A DNA stretch of 64,000 bases from Bettongia penicillata ogilbyi (GCA_023548195.1 JAJHZJ010000013.1:2179001-2243000), one strand, 5' to 3'; positions 10,765 through 21,214 are shown, counted from the first letter of the stretch. The notes: generated from the sequence alone by a model not told the origin. Made by a program: numbers and translations.

Positions 10765-11350
10765 TTGATTTGGGGCAATTTTTTCATAGTGCTGCTCTTT
10801 CTCCCCAAGAGTCTGGCCACCAGGGGTTAGGAACAAAGCACAATTTGCTAGATGCACCTACAAAGTAGCAGCAGAAACACCACCATATGCTGCATCACCT
10901 TCTTCATCATCTTCCTAGTTACCATCTTTAAGTAACTCAAAGTTACTGGATCCTCACAACAGCTGCTATAAGAGGGATGAGTTCAATTAGTTAAGGAAAT
11001 CAAGCTGGTATTTCCCCAAGTGACTATCATCTGATAGGGTCTTTTCTGTCCCTGCTTAATGAATAATCCACTTGATACCAACACACAGGACACTATTCCG
11101 TGGCTTAGAAGGGAGTTCTAAACTTCACAACTGAAGCATATAAAATTTTAAGCCACTATTTTTATGGTCTTTGTCAAATCCTCTACATTCTATTCATCAC
11201 AATGTGCAGGAGCTAAAATACTGAAATGAAGGAAGAGAAAAAGAAAATTCCTGATTTTCAAAGCTGGGATTAAAGGAACACAGAGACCATCTTCTACTCT
11301 ACCAAGCACGTGGGACTGAAAGTGGGCCAAGAATCTGCCAATCCACAGAA
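10765..11350. other. Intronic sequence without a recognised feature
   Basis: Only a weak reversed MIR-like block around 10925-10980. The open frames on the minus strand show no known domain. Confidence 0.35.
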
Positions 11351-11355
11351 ATACA

Positions 11356-11449
11356 GGTGATGGTAGATGGAGGTGGACAGTGGTGGTAAGGGTGATGGTA
11401 GATGATAATGCTGGTACACAGTGGATGATGGTGGTGATGATGATGATGG
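11356..11449. repeat. (GATGGT/GATGAT)n simple repeat
   Basis: GTGATGGTAGATGG-type units with three- and six-base periodicity. A His-rich open frame on the minus strand results from this repeat. Confidence 0.85.
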
Positions 11450-11689
11450 AAGACAGGGATTGGACCTGTAATTTCATTGATATAGGGATAAGATGAGAAA
11501 ACCACCTATCAGTGCAGGTTAGTACTTTCTTTGCAATTGATAGTCTAAAAGAGTGGTCCAGATAGGATACTAAGAGATGAAGAGATACAGACAGAATATT
11601 TCATAGACAACATCCGAACCAGCATCTTTCTGGGTCTTGGCCAACTCTGTCCGCCACACCACAACTGCTTGATAATAATCATGACAAAA

Positions 11690-12120
11690 ATTATTGTTAC
11701 TGACAATTACATAGTGTTTTAAGGTTTGCAAAGCTAATAGAATCATAGCTTTAGTAATGAAAGGGACTGAAGAACTCAATTCAAACACCTCTATTAACAT
11801 AAGAGAAAACTGAGTCTTAAAACTTGCTCAAGATCACAGAGAAGTATGAGAGGCAGCATATGAATCAAAGTTCTCTGACACTAAATATAGTGCCACCAAT
11901 GATAAAACAATATAGTTTTATAAAATGTTTTACAAGTTACACAAAGTGCTTTCTTCACAGCTCTGAGAGGAAAACAATGTATTCTAACTCCCTTTTAGAT
12001 CACAACTAAAGAAGAGAGGGTTGTATCACCTACCACTATTTCAAGGTTAGTAACTCCCAAAGTTGGGACTTGAATGAAAGTCTTTGGATTCGGAGACCAC
12101 TGCTCTTTCTTCAATAACAT
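11690..12120 (-). mobile_element. Two adjacent reversed MIR SINEs
   Basis: 11690-11905 (GTTTTAAGGTTTGCAAAGC, AGATCACAGAGAAGTATGAG) and 11910-12120 (AAAATGTTTTACAAGTTACA, TTGGGACTTGAATGAAAGTC) each follow the reversed MIR order. Confidence 0.65.
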
Positions 12121-12514
12121 GATCCTTCACAGGCATCCTCTTGAGCTTTCACATCTGCAAGGTTCTTGCTCTTTATTTTTTAAGATGGAACAGGGTGGAG
12201 GAGAAAGAGAAAGCATCCCCTCAACTAGCCCAGGTGAAGAGTAACTGAGAAGTTATTTTTCGAAATTTATTTTTTTATTACACAAACTTTCCTTTATCCA
12301 AGTATTTATGCTCATATTATGCCCTGTACAACAATGGCTCCCTAAAAAAAATTTAGCCCATTATGTGCTATTTCCAGAGTTTACAAGTACATTAACGATC
12401 AAATAAAGCCATTAGGCTTATACTAGCTTAGAAAGAGACTCATCTAAATATCTGCTCTGCTCTTGCAATCCCAGAGCTGCACCATAATCTTTCAATTTAT
12501 TGAATAATTACTGA

Positions 12515-12605
12515 GTTCCCCTTGGGGCCGCTGTTGGCAACAGAATCCTGGGCTAAATGGACCATGACTCTAACCCTGTGTGGCAATTCTTATGTTCCTA
12601 ATAAC
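12515..12605 (+). mobile_element. Ancient amniote LINE/SINE end (CR1/L3-like)
   Basis: CAGAATCCTGGGCTAAATGG then ACCATGACTCTAACCCTG and GGCAATTCTTATGTTCC resembles a 3' motif known from CR1-type repeats of reptiles and mammals (GGGCTAGATGGACC...TTCTTATGTTC). Family assignment is tentative. Confidence 0.45.
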
Positions 12606-12841
12606 TTTCTAGGAGCAGAAAGAATAGTAACTGCCTCTCAGGGGTAAACTAGAGAGAGAAAGTGGGGGGTTGAGGGAACACCTAGAGAATGGTAAGCAGA
12701 GGAAAGATACGCACTAACACTCCAGAGTCAACCAAAAGATTCCAATAACCTTAACTTGTCATTTCCTATAAGGTGTGCTTGCACTGATTTTTTATGAAAA
12801 CAGACAAAAGCAGGTACAACATTTTTTTTTACCCTTCAAAC

Positions 12842-13040
12842 CAACTGTAGTTGCTATGTAGGGTTATTTGTTACCAAGGCAACAGCGTATATCTGAGTAC
12901 TAATGGCCTGTCCTTTTGCCAGGCAACAAACAGTCTTGTGATGCAACTGCACCTGTCTCAGCTATGTGTTGCTATGGAGACGCTCCAGTTACTATGGCTA
13001 CCATCACGCTAATCGTCTAGCAAGGGCAGACGTACAGCAG
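12842..13040. promoter_or_regulatory. Clustered RFX-type X-box motifs, candidate intronic enhancer
   Basis: The X-box consensus is GTNRCC, 0-3 bases, RGYAAC. Two perfect copies with a 2-bp spacer are present: GTTACCAAGGCAAC at 12870-12883 and, in the opposite sense, GTTACTATGGCTAC at 12988-13001. GTTGCTATGGAGAC at 12968-12981 has one mismatch. TTTGCCAGGCAAC at 12915-12927 has a 1-bp spacer and one mismatch. GTTGCT at 12850-12855 is a half-site. The patch also holds about six CpGs in roughly 170 bp, unusual for this sequence, and an E-box (CACCTG). RFX factors bind such sites in cilia and neuronal genes. No repeat family is recognisable here. It lies about 1.05 kb downstream of the FOXN3 exon; the target gene is unknown. 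Confidence 0.6.
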
Positions 13041-14050
13041 TCTTCCCCGAAAGCCCAGCTGTTCTTCCCAGTCTCTTGCTAAAGATTGATTGTCTAGGCA
13101 TGTGATGGAATGCTTCTCAACTGAGATACCCAAGAACTTCATTAATGTTATTCGAAAAGCTCACTTTGTGCTCCCTTCTTACAGAGTATTAGACTTGTAA
13201 AAAGAATCTGGTAAATGAGTGCAGTGTAAAAAAAAAAAATCAACTACTGAAATTGACTTATTAATCTACACAGTTCATGATTGACATAAAGTAGCTATCA
13301 AAGATCATTTCTCTTAATGGTATAGCTTTGGTACAAACATTTCAGTAGGCACAGTAGACAAAAAGGCATTTCAAACCAAAACACCATTTTTTACAGTGAA
13401 GTTTTTTTTTAACTGCATTGTTTTCAAACCTGTTAATTCAGTCCTTTAAAAAGTCCGAATGCTTCTCCCCTCAAATAATATCTTTTTTAAAAAAAATGAC
13501 TTCCTTGATCTAATAGTTCCATAACAAATAGGTATGTGAGAAAGAAAACAAAAAGCCTCCATTGTTCTCTGCCATTCACCTTGAAGAGACAAGCACATAC
13601 ACTGAGTAACCACAACAAAATTATCTCTCAAGACTACGGTTAACATGGAGACTGGATTTAAGGACAATAGTGTGAAGTCTTAGTTCATCACTGAGAAAAC
13701 TATAGCTGGGCTAAATTAAGCTGAATTCACTTTCTTCTCTCAGTCTTGTTCTTTCAGCCTAACAAAATCTGACAAGCCAATCTTGTAAGGTATTTCTTTT
13801 CGAGTAACTTTTATTATATGGAGAGATTTGCTTCTTTATGCGACCGCTTTTGGATTGAGCCTGCCTCCACCTCAGAAGAGATGCAAGGGTAAGATTCATC
13901 CCATAAGAACTTTTACTGGCTGTTTTCTTTATCTGCAATTATGCTTTTTAAAGAGTCACAATATTTTTACTATCATAGTAGTTTTTAAGTAGAAAAGAAA
14001 GAGCAAAAACAATAGACAGCAAATTATAAAATCAAAAAAAAAGTTTGTTT

Positions 14051-14057
14051 TTCTTAC
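14051..14057 (-). other. FOXN3: 5' splice site (donor) of the FOXN3 exon
   Basis: The exon ends CAAAG and is followed on the minus strand by GTAAGAA, a near-ideal donor. The last two exon bases (AG) form a split codon with the next exon, which is outside the window to the left. Confidence 0.9.
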
Positions 14058-14194
14058 CTTTGATATGCCTGAGGAGATGTGGGAGGTGTATTAAACACAT
14101 GTGAATATGGATGATAGGGGGTCTTTTTCAAGGCCTGTATAAGATTCTGTCTATATTCTGGGTCTATGCACCACAAGGACCCTTTTCCAATACT
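14058..14194 (-). CDS. FOXN3: FOXN3 internal coding exon (end of forkhead domain)
   Basis: FOXN3 is a nuclear forkhead/winged-helix transcription factor, known mainly as a repressor linked to cell-cycle checkpoints. Read on the minus strand, the exon starts AGT ATT GGA and gives [20 protein letters not shown], followed by a segment containing [15 protein letters not shown] and PQAYQ, with no stop. [14 protein letters not shown] is the C-terminal end of the forkhead domain. The following TPYHP...NTPPT...QAYQ segment matches my memory of FOXN3 and differs from the paralogue FOXN2, which diverges right after the domain. The exon is 45 codons plus 2 bases (AG), so it enters in phase 0 and leaves in phase 2; skipping it would shift the frame. 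It is too short and lacks a Met, so a plain ORF search misses it. A few residues after the domain differ from the human protein as I recall it, as expected for a marsupial orthologue. Confidence 0.93.
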
Positions 14195-14220
14195 CTGCAA
14201 AGAGAATCGAAAGAGAAAAG
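14195..14220 (-). other. FOXN3: 3' splice site (acceptor) of the FOXN3 exon
   Basis: On the minus strand the exon is preceded by a pyrimidine-rich run (CTTTTCTCTTTCGATTC then TCTTTGCAG) ending in a consensus AG. This fixes the exon boundary at 14194 and phase 0. Confidence 0.9.
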
Positions 14221-15483
14221 GTAAATTGACTGATGTATGTGTAGTTAGAAAAGCATTTATTTTTAAAAGGCATCAGCTTTTTATTTGTTGACTATTTGAC
14301 AGCATTACTCCATCGGAATTCAGTTCAATCTTGTTATTTAAAATTGACTGTGGAAAATGAATAGCTATTGTTACCACATTACACTGTTAGAATACTATTA
14401 TTGTAATCTTCATACTTTACCCACCAAAGGAAAATACAAAAGGGGCTTCGCTATATTTCACTGTCAACTTTGAAGACCAATACATTCTCTTTGAAAGTAA
14501 GTTAAATGAGAAGGAAAAGAAAACAGGAAAAAGAAACTGGCTAGAACATCCTAGCAACTGCTTTCTTCCTTAAAATGAAAGGATTTCATCAGCTTCAGTC
14601 ACATGACATCAGAACCATTTCCCCACAAAAGAAAATTAATCAGTTTGGTTTTTTCAGTTTGTTCATAAAAGAATAAAAGTTTTAGCTTGGAGTGCCATTC
14701 TGATTCCTTAACCAACAGTCTCTGGAATTACCCTTTCCTAACAAACACAAGAACATAGGCAGTCTCTCTAAGCCCAAGCCAAAATCCAATATTTATTCTT
14801 TAGCGCACAGCAATTGCCCTTAAGAATTGTATCTTCAGAGGCCAATCTAAAAATGGAGATTTTTGTCAACTGTGCTATCAGAGCACAGCGATTTGCTTTC
14901 AAGTCCAACATGAATTACTAAGAAATTTGTTTGAGCAATTTGAAAAAGGATATTTTCCCCCATAAAATTCATAAACACACAGGAAATCTGGCAGCAGCCC
15001 TGCATGGTGGTCACTGCATTAACTGCACACTTTCAAGTGACCCAATGTACCCAAGGTATTCGGATAAGGTCATTTGCAAATATTTACTGATTTAGTGAGA
15101 AAAAAAGTTAAATTACATAACCTTTGCTCTTCCCCAAGTACTTTAAGCCAGAGAATTCACTCCATTTTAATAACTATTGTAGTAAGATTAACATTTGTCT
15201 TGAAACACTTGTAAAGAAAATAAAAACTGTTATGAAAAAGAAAATTAAACAGGTTAGGTGAGGATGGGAAGAAACCATACCCAGGGAAAACTCAATGTAC
15301 CATGTTTTTAAAAATCTCTAACTTCTATCATTTTTAGCCTTAAAAACTCATGCTTCTCATATGATTTCAACAAACACATAACTTAGAACTTCACTCAAAA
15401 AACAATTTGTCTCTTATGAATAGGCTGAACTACTTTACAATGGTGAGATTAAATTTTTCTGGATGAGATTGTTTGGTTAAATA

Positions 15484-15560
15484 CAGAATGTCCCCAAAGT
15501 CTTAGTACAGTTTTTAAGCTTCCACAGTTTCATAACTATACTAAGATGTTAGTGACATCG
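15484..15560. mobile_element. Mariner-type MITE (77 bp)
   Basis: Flanked by TA on both sides (15482-15483 and 15561-15562). Left end CAGAATGTCCCCAAAGTC, then TTAGTACAG; the right end is a diverged inverted copy. Related to 20446-20530 and 21840-21960. Confidence 0.7.
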
Positions 15561-15574
15561 TATATGGGATGATC

Positions 15575-15728
15575 AAGCAATACAGGGTAATGGAAAGAGA
15601 AATGGACTTGGAAAGCAGAAGACCTGAACTGGAGGCTCAGTCACCTATCTAGTCCATGACCTCAGCAACTCCCAACCTTTCTGAGGATCTAGTTTCCTAA
15701 TCTTTAAGATGAGAGTGATAATAGCAAA
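15575..15728 (+). mobile_element. MIR SINE, first arm of an inverted pair
   Basis: AGAAATGGACTTGGAAAGCA, GAAGACCTGAACTGGAGG, TAGTTTCCTAATCTTTAAGA, in forward order. It abuts the reversed MIR at 15730. Confidence 0.75.
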
Positions 15729-15729
15729 T

Positions 15730-15935
15730 ATTCACAAAGCGCTTTAAGGTTTGCAAAGAGCTTTACAAATATTATCTCACTTGATCCTGACATCATCCCC
15801 ATTTTACAGCTCAGGAAACTGAGGCAAGCAGAGGTTAAATGACCCACTCAGCTAGTATCTGGCACTAGAAGTGAACTCTTAGGCCTTCCTGACTAGATAT
15901 CCAGGACTTCAGCCACTGAAACACTTAGCTTGGCT
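15730..15935 (-). mobile_element. MIR SINE, second arm of an inverted pair
   Basis: GCGCTTTAAGGTTTGCAAAG, CCCCATTTTACAGCTCAGGA, GTGAACTCTTAGGCCTTCC: complete reversed MIR. Confidence 0.85.
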
Positions 15936-15939
15936 CCAC

Positions 15940-16590
15940 AACCAAGATTACCTATTTCACATGGTCCTAAACAAAAATGTAAAGAACTCTAGAAATTCAA
16001 TTTGTCACAATTTTACCATCATTAAAATCACTATTCCCAGAACTGTTTAACCCTTTCAGTATGACCTCAAAGGAACACATCAACGCTTATCATAGACATC
16101 TATTATGCACGAAAACACACCTAAATATAGTTGCATCACTAAAGTAAGTTGTTTCTATTCTCAACATCAAATTTCCCAGCTTCATTATTTGGTTCCTTTT
16201 TGGTTCATTTGGTTTCAATTTAACATATGTGTAGTCTTATCTGTTTGGAAACTTTTAATTCATGCACCAATATTTAAAACTCAGATTGTTTAGGGAGTTG
16301 TGATCATCCTTTCCAAATACTGGGTGAACTGCAGGCAAATAACCTACACTAAAATAACCAGCCTTCTTTCAGAAAGAAGTCAGAGTAGTAAACATCTTTT
16401 AAACAAGGAGACAGTTAAAAGATTAGACAAAAAACAACATAGGCAATAGAACTGTCACCCAAAATGTGTCAAGGTAGCATTTGTGCAAATGAGATAAGTA
16501 TGAAAATTCCATCTCTGCTTCCCCACCCCTCCCCTTACATCGTGCATTTCTGTTCACCTCAGGATTTGGACGTTCACACACAATTTGACT
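15940..16590. other. Intronic sequence, nothing recognised
   Basis: No repeat family, exon or motif I can support. Confidence 0.35.
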
Positions 16591-16594
16591 TATA

Positions 16595-16850
16595 ACAATT
16601 TGAACATTTATATTGCACTTTAAGGTTTTCAAAGCACTTTACAAATATTAACTAATTTACACCCCTAACAAAGCTGGGAGGTGGGTGCTGTTATCATGCT
16701 TATCTTACAGATGAAGAAACTGAGAGGTGGGCAGACATTAAGTGACTTCTTGAGTCAAAGGACAATTAAGTATCAGGGTTAAGTATCTCATTTGAATTCA
16801 GGTCTTTCTGATTAGAGATCTAGTCCTATCCACTGCACCACAAAGTAAAT
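16595..16850 (-). mobile_element. MIR SINE, near full length
   Basis: GCACTTTAAGGTTTTCAAAG, CTTACAGATGAAGAAACTGA, GAATTCAGGTCTTTCTGATT, CCTATCCACTGCACCAC. Confidence 0.85.
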
Positions 16851-17285
16851 ATTATGCAGCATGCTGGGGGATTTTTCTGGCATTAGATCATGTACACTTA
16901 TAAAATTAATGTTCAAGTCCTCCTCTGATGTCTCAATGTGGTATGAAGGTAATGCTGGATTCTTCATGGTCAGAACCTTTAAACAGAACCCAGGTTTTTT
17001 TTTTGATCGCAGCAAGCTAGAAAGCTTTTTGAGTACAGCTCTGTTAAGAGACAAGACTATCTGTTATCCAAGGACCATTCTAGTTAAGTTTGGGTAACTC
17101 CATTCTAAGAATGTTGGTCATAATTTGTCTTTTTGGTTCCAGTAATTCATGAAGATGGAAGGAGTATCCATAGGGATGAAATTATGGCTTAGAAGTAGAA
17201 ATGTTTCTCAAGTCCTTAAGTGCATGTTGTCCCTTAAGAGGCTAGTCACTTGGTCAACATCTAGTCTCAACTCTCTTGCATTCAC

Positions 17286-17400
17286 ATGCCAGATTAATTT
17301 AATGAATGAATTATTAATTCATGGTTAAATTAAATTATCAATTTATTAAGATTAAATTATCATTAATTAATGATTAAATCAATGAATGAATTATTCTGCA
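17286..17400. repeat. AT-rich segment with an 80-bp direct repeat
   Basis: AATGAATGAATTATT occurs at 17301 and 17381; between them ATTAAATTATCA blocks repeat in direct and near-inverted form. Confidence 0.75.
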
Positions 17401-18330
17401 AGCATTAATTAAGTATCCCCTCACTTTCAGTCCCAATACTGGAGGGCACAAATTCTAAAGTCAAACAGTCCTTGCCCCAAAGCAGCTTCCATTCCAGTGG
17501 AGAGAGAACATAGGCATTTACAGATAGATACATAAAAAACATCAACAAAACAGGAGATAATCTAAGAGGTTAAGATACCAGCAGCTGGAGGATGTGGGGT
17601 GGGGTGAGGGGAACATTCTGGGGTAGAAAGGAGAGCTATAATTGGACTCTGAAGGACATCAAAGATTCCAAGAAACAGAGAAAGGAAGGGAGGACATTCC
17701 AGGCCCAAAAGACAAACAACATAAGAAGGGAGATGGGCAATAAGATTGTCTGGTGTGAGGGATAGCAAAAAGGCCAGCACAGTGGGAGGGAAGAATCTAG
17801 AAAGGTGGGGTGGTGGGGCTTGGTTTTTATTTAATCCTAAATGTCAAGCAGAAGGGATTTTCATATAACCCTAAAGATAATAGGGAGCTACTTGTTTGTT
17901 AAGTAAAAGGGACACTAAGATCAAACTTGTGCTTTAGAAAAATAACTAGCAACTGAAGTGAAGAGAAACCTCAGCTTTGGAATGTAGCCCTCCCCTATTA
18001 GACTGCAAGCTCCTTGAAGGCAGGGACTGAATTTTGCCTTTATTTGTATCCCCAGAGCTTAGCATAATGCCTGGCACACAGAAGGTGTTCAATGACAAAA
18101 AGTGAGGAGTCAAGGATGACCCTAATGAGCCTGGATGGCTAGAAGGATAGCAGTACCCTTGATAGATATACAGGGAAGTTCAAAAACGGGTGGGTTTTAG
18201 GGGTAAAGAGAATGAGTTTTTTAATATATTGACGTAAGATGTCTATGGGATATTCAGTTTGAAATATACATTAGGCAGTGGGACTGGGTCTCTAGAGAAT
18301 GGACAGAGTTGGATACAGAGATCCAGGAAT
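17400..18330 (-). mobile_element. Long antisense L2, interrupted
   Basis: Reversed L2 from its 3' end (17400-17560, CAGCTTCCATTCCAGTGGAG) through the ORF2 end (GGACATTCCAGGCCCAAAAG, AATAGGGAGCTACTTG, CTTGTGCTTTAGAAAAATAA) to 18108-18330 (GAGTCAAGGATGACCCTAAT, GTCTATGGGATATTCAGTTT). A forward L2 3' end splits it at 17985-18106. Confidence 0.75.
17985..18106 (+). mobile_element. L2 3' end inserted in antisense L2
   Basis: TTAGACTGCAAGCTCCTTGA, GGCAGGGACTGAATTTTGCC, GTATCCCCAGAGCTTAGCAT and GCCTGGCACACAGAAGG: a clean forward L2 terminus. Confidence 0.85.
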
Positions 18331-18734
18331 CATTTAACACAGAGATGATAATTCCATAGAAACTGATGAGGCCCCCAAATGAGAGTAATAAAGCTATAAA
18401 ACACATGCTACAATGAGCCTTTGCACCACCTTAAAGCAGGCAGCATGGCATTACCATAGCCTGACCTTGGTAAAAGTCACATTACCAAACAAGCTCCTTG
18501 CCCACTGCACAGAAAACAAAGCTAAGCAGAATTGAAGAAGCTTAACTATTCAATCGAAATACCTATGTACCAAGTCCTACACTGAGGCCCAATATAAAAA
18601 AGTGGTAGTGATGAAATCTGGTATCACTTGGAAAAGTAAGGGAGAGGCATATGGTGGGTGTAGATGGGACCATAACAAATTACCAACTATGAAGAGCAAG
18701 CAGAGTAAAGAATGATATCCAATAAATTGGGGCA

Positions 18735-18960
18735 GTGGATACACCACCAGGCTTAGAGTCAGAAAGACCTGAGTTCAAATGTGACCTCAGACACTTATCA
18801 GCAGTGTGACCATGGACAAGTGATTACATCTCAGTTTCTTCATTTGTAAAATGAGTTAGAGAAGGAAATGAGGAAGTCACTCCAATACCTTTGCCAAGAA
18901 AAACCCAAATGGGGTCTCAGTCAGATACAACTAAAATGGCTAAGCAACAACAATAACCAC
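18735..18960 (+). mobile_element. MAR1-type CORE-SINE
   Basis: GCAGTGGATACACCACCAGG, CCTGAGTTCAAATGTGACCT, TTTGCCAAGAAAAACCCAAA, TAAAATGGCTAAGCAACAAC. Full head, CORE and tail. Confidence 0.9.
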
Positions 18961-19039
18961 AAATATGTGAAGGAAAAGAAGATGAAGAGAGACTGTGGAT
19001 AATTAGAAAAAGGAAGGGGAAGGGAAGCTATTAGAGAAG

Positions 19040-19190
19040 ACTTAATGGAAGCAAGTCACTCAACCTCTTTGTATCCTTACTTTCCCCATCTGTAAAATGA
19101 GGATATTCAAACTTTCACTACTTGCTGGGTTGTCATGAGGAAAATACTTTGTAAATCTTAAAATGCCATAGAATGTGAGTTATTATCACC
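19040..19190 (+). mobile_element. MIR SINE 3' half
   Basis: AAGTCACTCAACCTCTTTGT, CCCCATCTGTAAAATGAGGA, GGGTTGTCATGAGGAAAATA. Confidence 0.8.
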
Positions 19191-19194
19191 ACAC

Positions 19195-20130
19195 TTCATT
19201 AGTAAGTGCTTGACAATGTACTCCAGTCTAAAAAATTCTTAATTTCAAGACTTCAAGTTTAAAAACAAACCCCAAAACCCTAACTCCTCAGTTTATCAAT
19301 TCAATTCGCTTGAAATTACATGTTAATTTGACTTACAATCAGAGCTGTCTGTAATTGCTGAGTAGTTTAGCAGACACTACCCTCAAAACATTTCACACTT
19401 CAAATTACTGAGATTCCAAAAGGGAAAGTACTGATGCCGTCCATTATTGCAACGAGTTTGTTAGGGAGGGTTCTATGTGGTGACTGAAAGGAACACAGAA
19501 ACTGATGAGCAAAGTGTAACACAGAAAGAGGAAGTGATTTGCCCAAGTCACACATCATAATAAAGGCAGACATGGAACCAAAATCCATTTCCTTAACTAG
19601 AAAGCATCAAAACACTGAAAGGAATTCAGAAAACAAACAAAAAGCCTTTAAAAGGAGAAACAAATGAGGAAGAATGGGCATTTTAGAAAAAAAAAAGTCT
19701 CAGCTCTGAAAATTCTCTTGTAATTCTACCAGGAAAGAAGTGACTAAGGTACCTTAAAGAACCTAATGGACATACTCTTCTGTCTTATTTGAGCTCACTG
19801 ACCACAACTGCAAAAGCTCAACAAGATTAGAAAAAGTTATTTAGGGTACCCAGAGACATGCTCTATGGTTCTTATATTCCCAAAGCATCTACAGCCTTAG
19901 AGTCAGGCCCCAAGATCGAGCACCTGTGGGAACCAATAGCATTGGCCTGAGGTTCTAAAGTAATGGTCTGAACACTATCAGGGTGCAGAAAGCAACAGAT
20001 CAGAGGGAATCTGAGGTTGAAAAGTCAGAGCACTGGTACCTTTGGGATTGGTAATGAGGAAGCTGAGCTAAGGATGGTGCTAGAGATAGGAACACTGCAA
20101 CACACCACTCACACCTACCTATTCATGGAT
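19195..20130. other. Mostly unique intron
   Basis: Only a reversed MIR fragment at about 19525-19600 (GTGATTTGCCCAAGTCACAC). The rest shows no family or exon. Confidence 0.4.
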
Positions 20131-20134
20131 GGAC

Positions 20135-20365
20135 AGATGAAAATAGGTAGACCATGATTCAAGTCCCAGCTCTGGTGTGTTTCCCTACTTGCTACATACA
20201 TGATCTGGGACATGTTATTTCACTTCATCTGTAGAAAGAAGAGATTGGACCAGAGAATTTCTAGTGGCCACATGTGGCCTCAAGGCTGCAGGTTCCCCAC
20301 TCCTGGACTAGATGGACTTTAACATCCCTTCTAGCTCCAAATCTATGATCCTGTATCTTTTCACC
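20135..20365 (+). mobile_element. MIR3-type SINE holding a hAT fragment
   Basis: TTCAAGTCCCAGCTCTGG ... CTTCATCTGTAGAAAGAAGA ... GACTAGATGGACTTTAACAT and CTAGCTCCAAATCTATGATC form one MIR3. Between them, 20262-20308 (CACATGTGGCCTCAAGGCTG, CAGGTTCCCCACTCCTGG) is the end of a hAT-type element. Confidence 0.7.
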
Positions 20366-20445
20366 ATATAGGATTCTTGTTAACTTATTTCTGTTTATAC
20401 AGTAATGTACTAGAAGCTTTCCTTAGTTCTTTTAATAAATATATA

Positions 20446-20530
20446 ACGTTCCAAAAATCTTAATACAGTTTGAAACTGTTTCACAGTTTAGTACAGTTTC
20501 AAACTGTACTAAGATTTTGGGGATACCCTG
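20446..20530. mobile_element. Mariner-type MITE forming a near-perfect hairpin (85 bp)
   Basis: TA flanks both sides. The arms CAAAAATCTTAATACAGTTT + GAAACTGT and ACAGTTTCAAACTGTACTAA + GATTTTGG are inverted copies with very few mismatches, with a loop of about a dozen bases. Confidence 0.75.
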
Positions 20531-20554
20531 TACTGCATTAATTAAATGACCACA

Positions 20555-20720
20555 GATTTAAACTTGGAAGGGACCTGAGAGATCTAACTCCCTCATTTTA
20601 CAGATGAGGAAAATGATGCTAAGAGGTTAAGTGTCTATCTAATCCAGGGTCACACAGCTAGAAAACGCTGGATTTGAATGAAGGTCTTCCTGACTCCAAA
20701 CACTGTGCTCTGCACTTGTG
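20555..20720 (-). mobile_element. MIR3-type SINE
   Basis: ACTTGGAAGGGACCTGAGAG, TTTTACAGATGAGGAAAATG, GGGTCACACAGCTAGAAAAC, AGGTCTTCCTGACTCC. Confidence 0.85.
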
Positions 20721-21214
20721 CATGAGTGCCCCCACTGATGAGATCTAAGACCCACTGATCACGGAAGCATGGAAGAAAGAAAATTTCTTTGGGGAATTCC
20801 TAAGCTTATGAAGGAAGGAAGAAGGGAATGAGAGCGGCAAGAAGGAAAAAATAAAGGGCCCATAAAACAAAGGCTCAATGATTAACTAGAAAGAATTTTG
20901 TTTTCCAAGTTCCCCTTTGTTCATTTTCCATAGGATAATAAACAATTACCCTAGAAGGGAGGAGGGGAAGAGGGTTTGAAGGAAAGGATTTGTGAGCATC
21001 TGATAAAAACATCTAAAAATGTTTCTCCTATTTCCAGTGTTCAGAATGCTCTAATTTATGTTAAATGCAGACTTAGGGAGGGAGGAATTCTTTGAAAAAG
21101 AATTCTGTCTTCTTAGTTATGAATTTTTTATCTTCTGTGGCAGTATGTTTGTATCTCCACAAACTGGTTGATGGCATCACCAATCAAATACAATAACGTC
21201 AATATTATAAAAAT

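Larger units (their letters stand above)
12606..15480. other. Repeat-poor island around the FOXN3 exon
   Basis: Apart from the exon and the X-box cluster I recognise no transposon in these 2.9 kb, whereas most of the window holds a repeat every few hundred bases. Stretches such as 13790-13880 (with CpGs) and 14740-15130 read like unique, possibly conserved non-coding DNA. No further exon was found: a scan for FOXN3 peptides on the minus strand gave only the exon at 14058. Confidence 0.5.

Noticed and set aside
11299..11505. Open frame with an octahistidine run
   Set aside because: The His run is the GATGGT/GATGAT simple repeat read backwards.
13800..13890. Possible extra exon with GGGTAAG donor on the plus strand
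   Set aside because: Wrong strand for FOXN3, no acceptor with an open frame, and no recognisable peptide.
18735..18830. tRNA-like box A/box B sequences in this and other SINE heads
   Set aside because: They belong to tRNA-derived SINEs; no stand-alone tRNA gene was seen.
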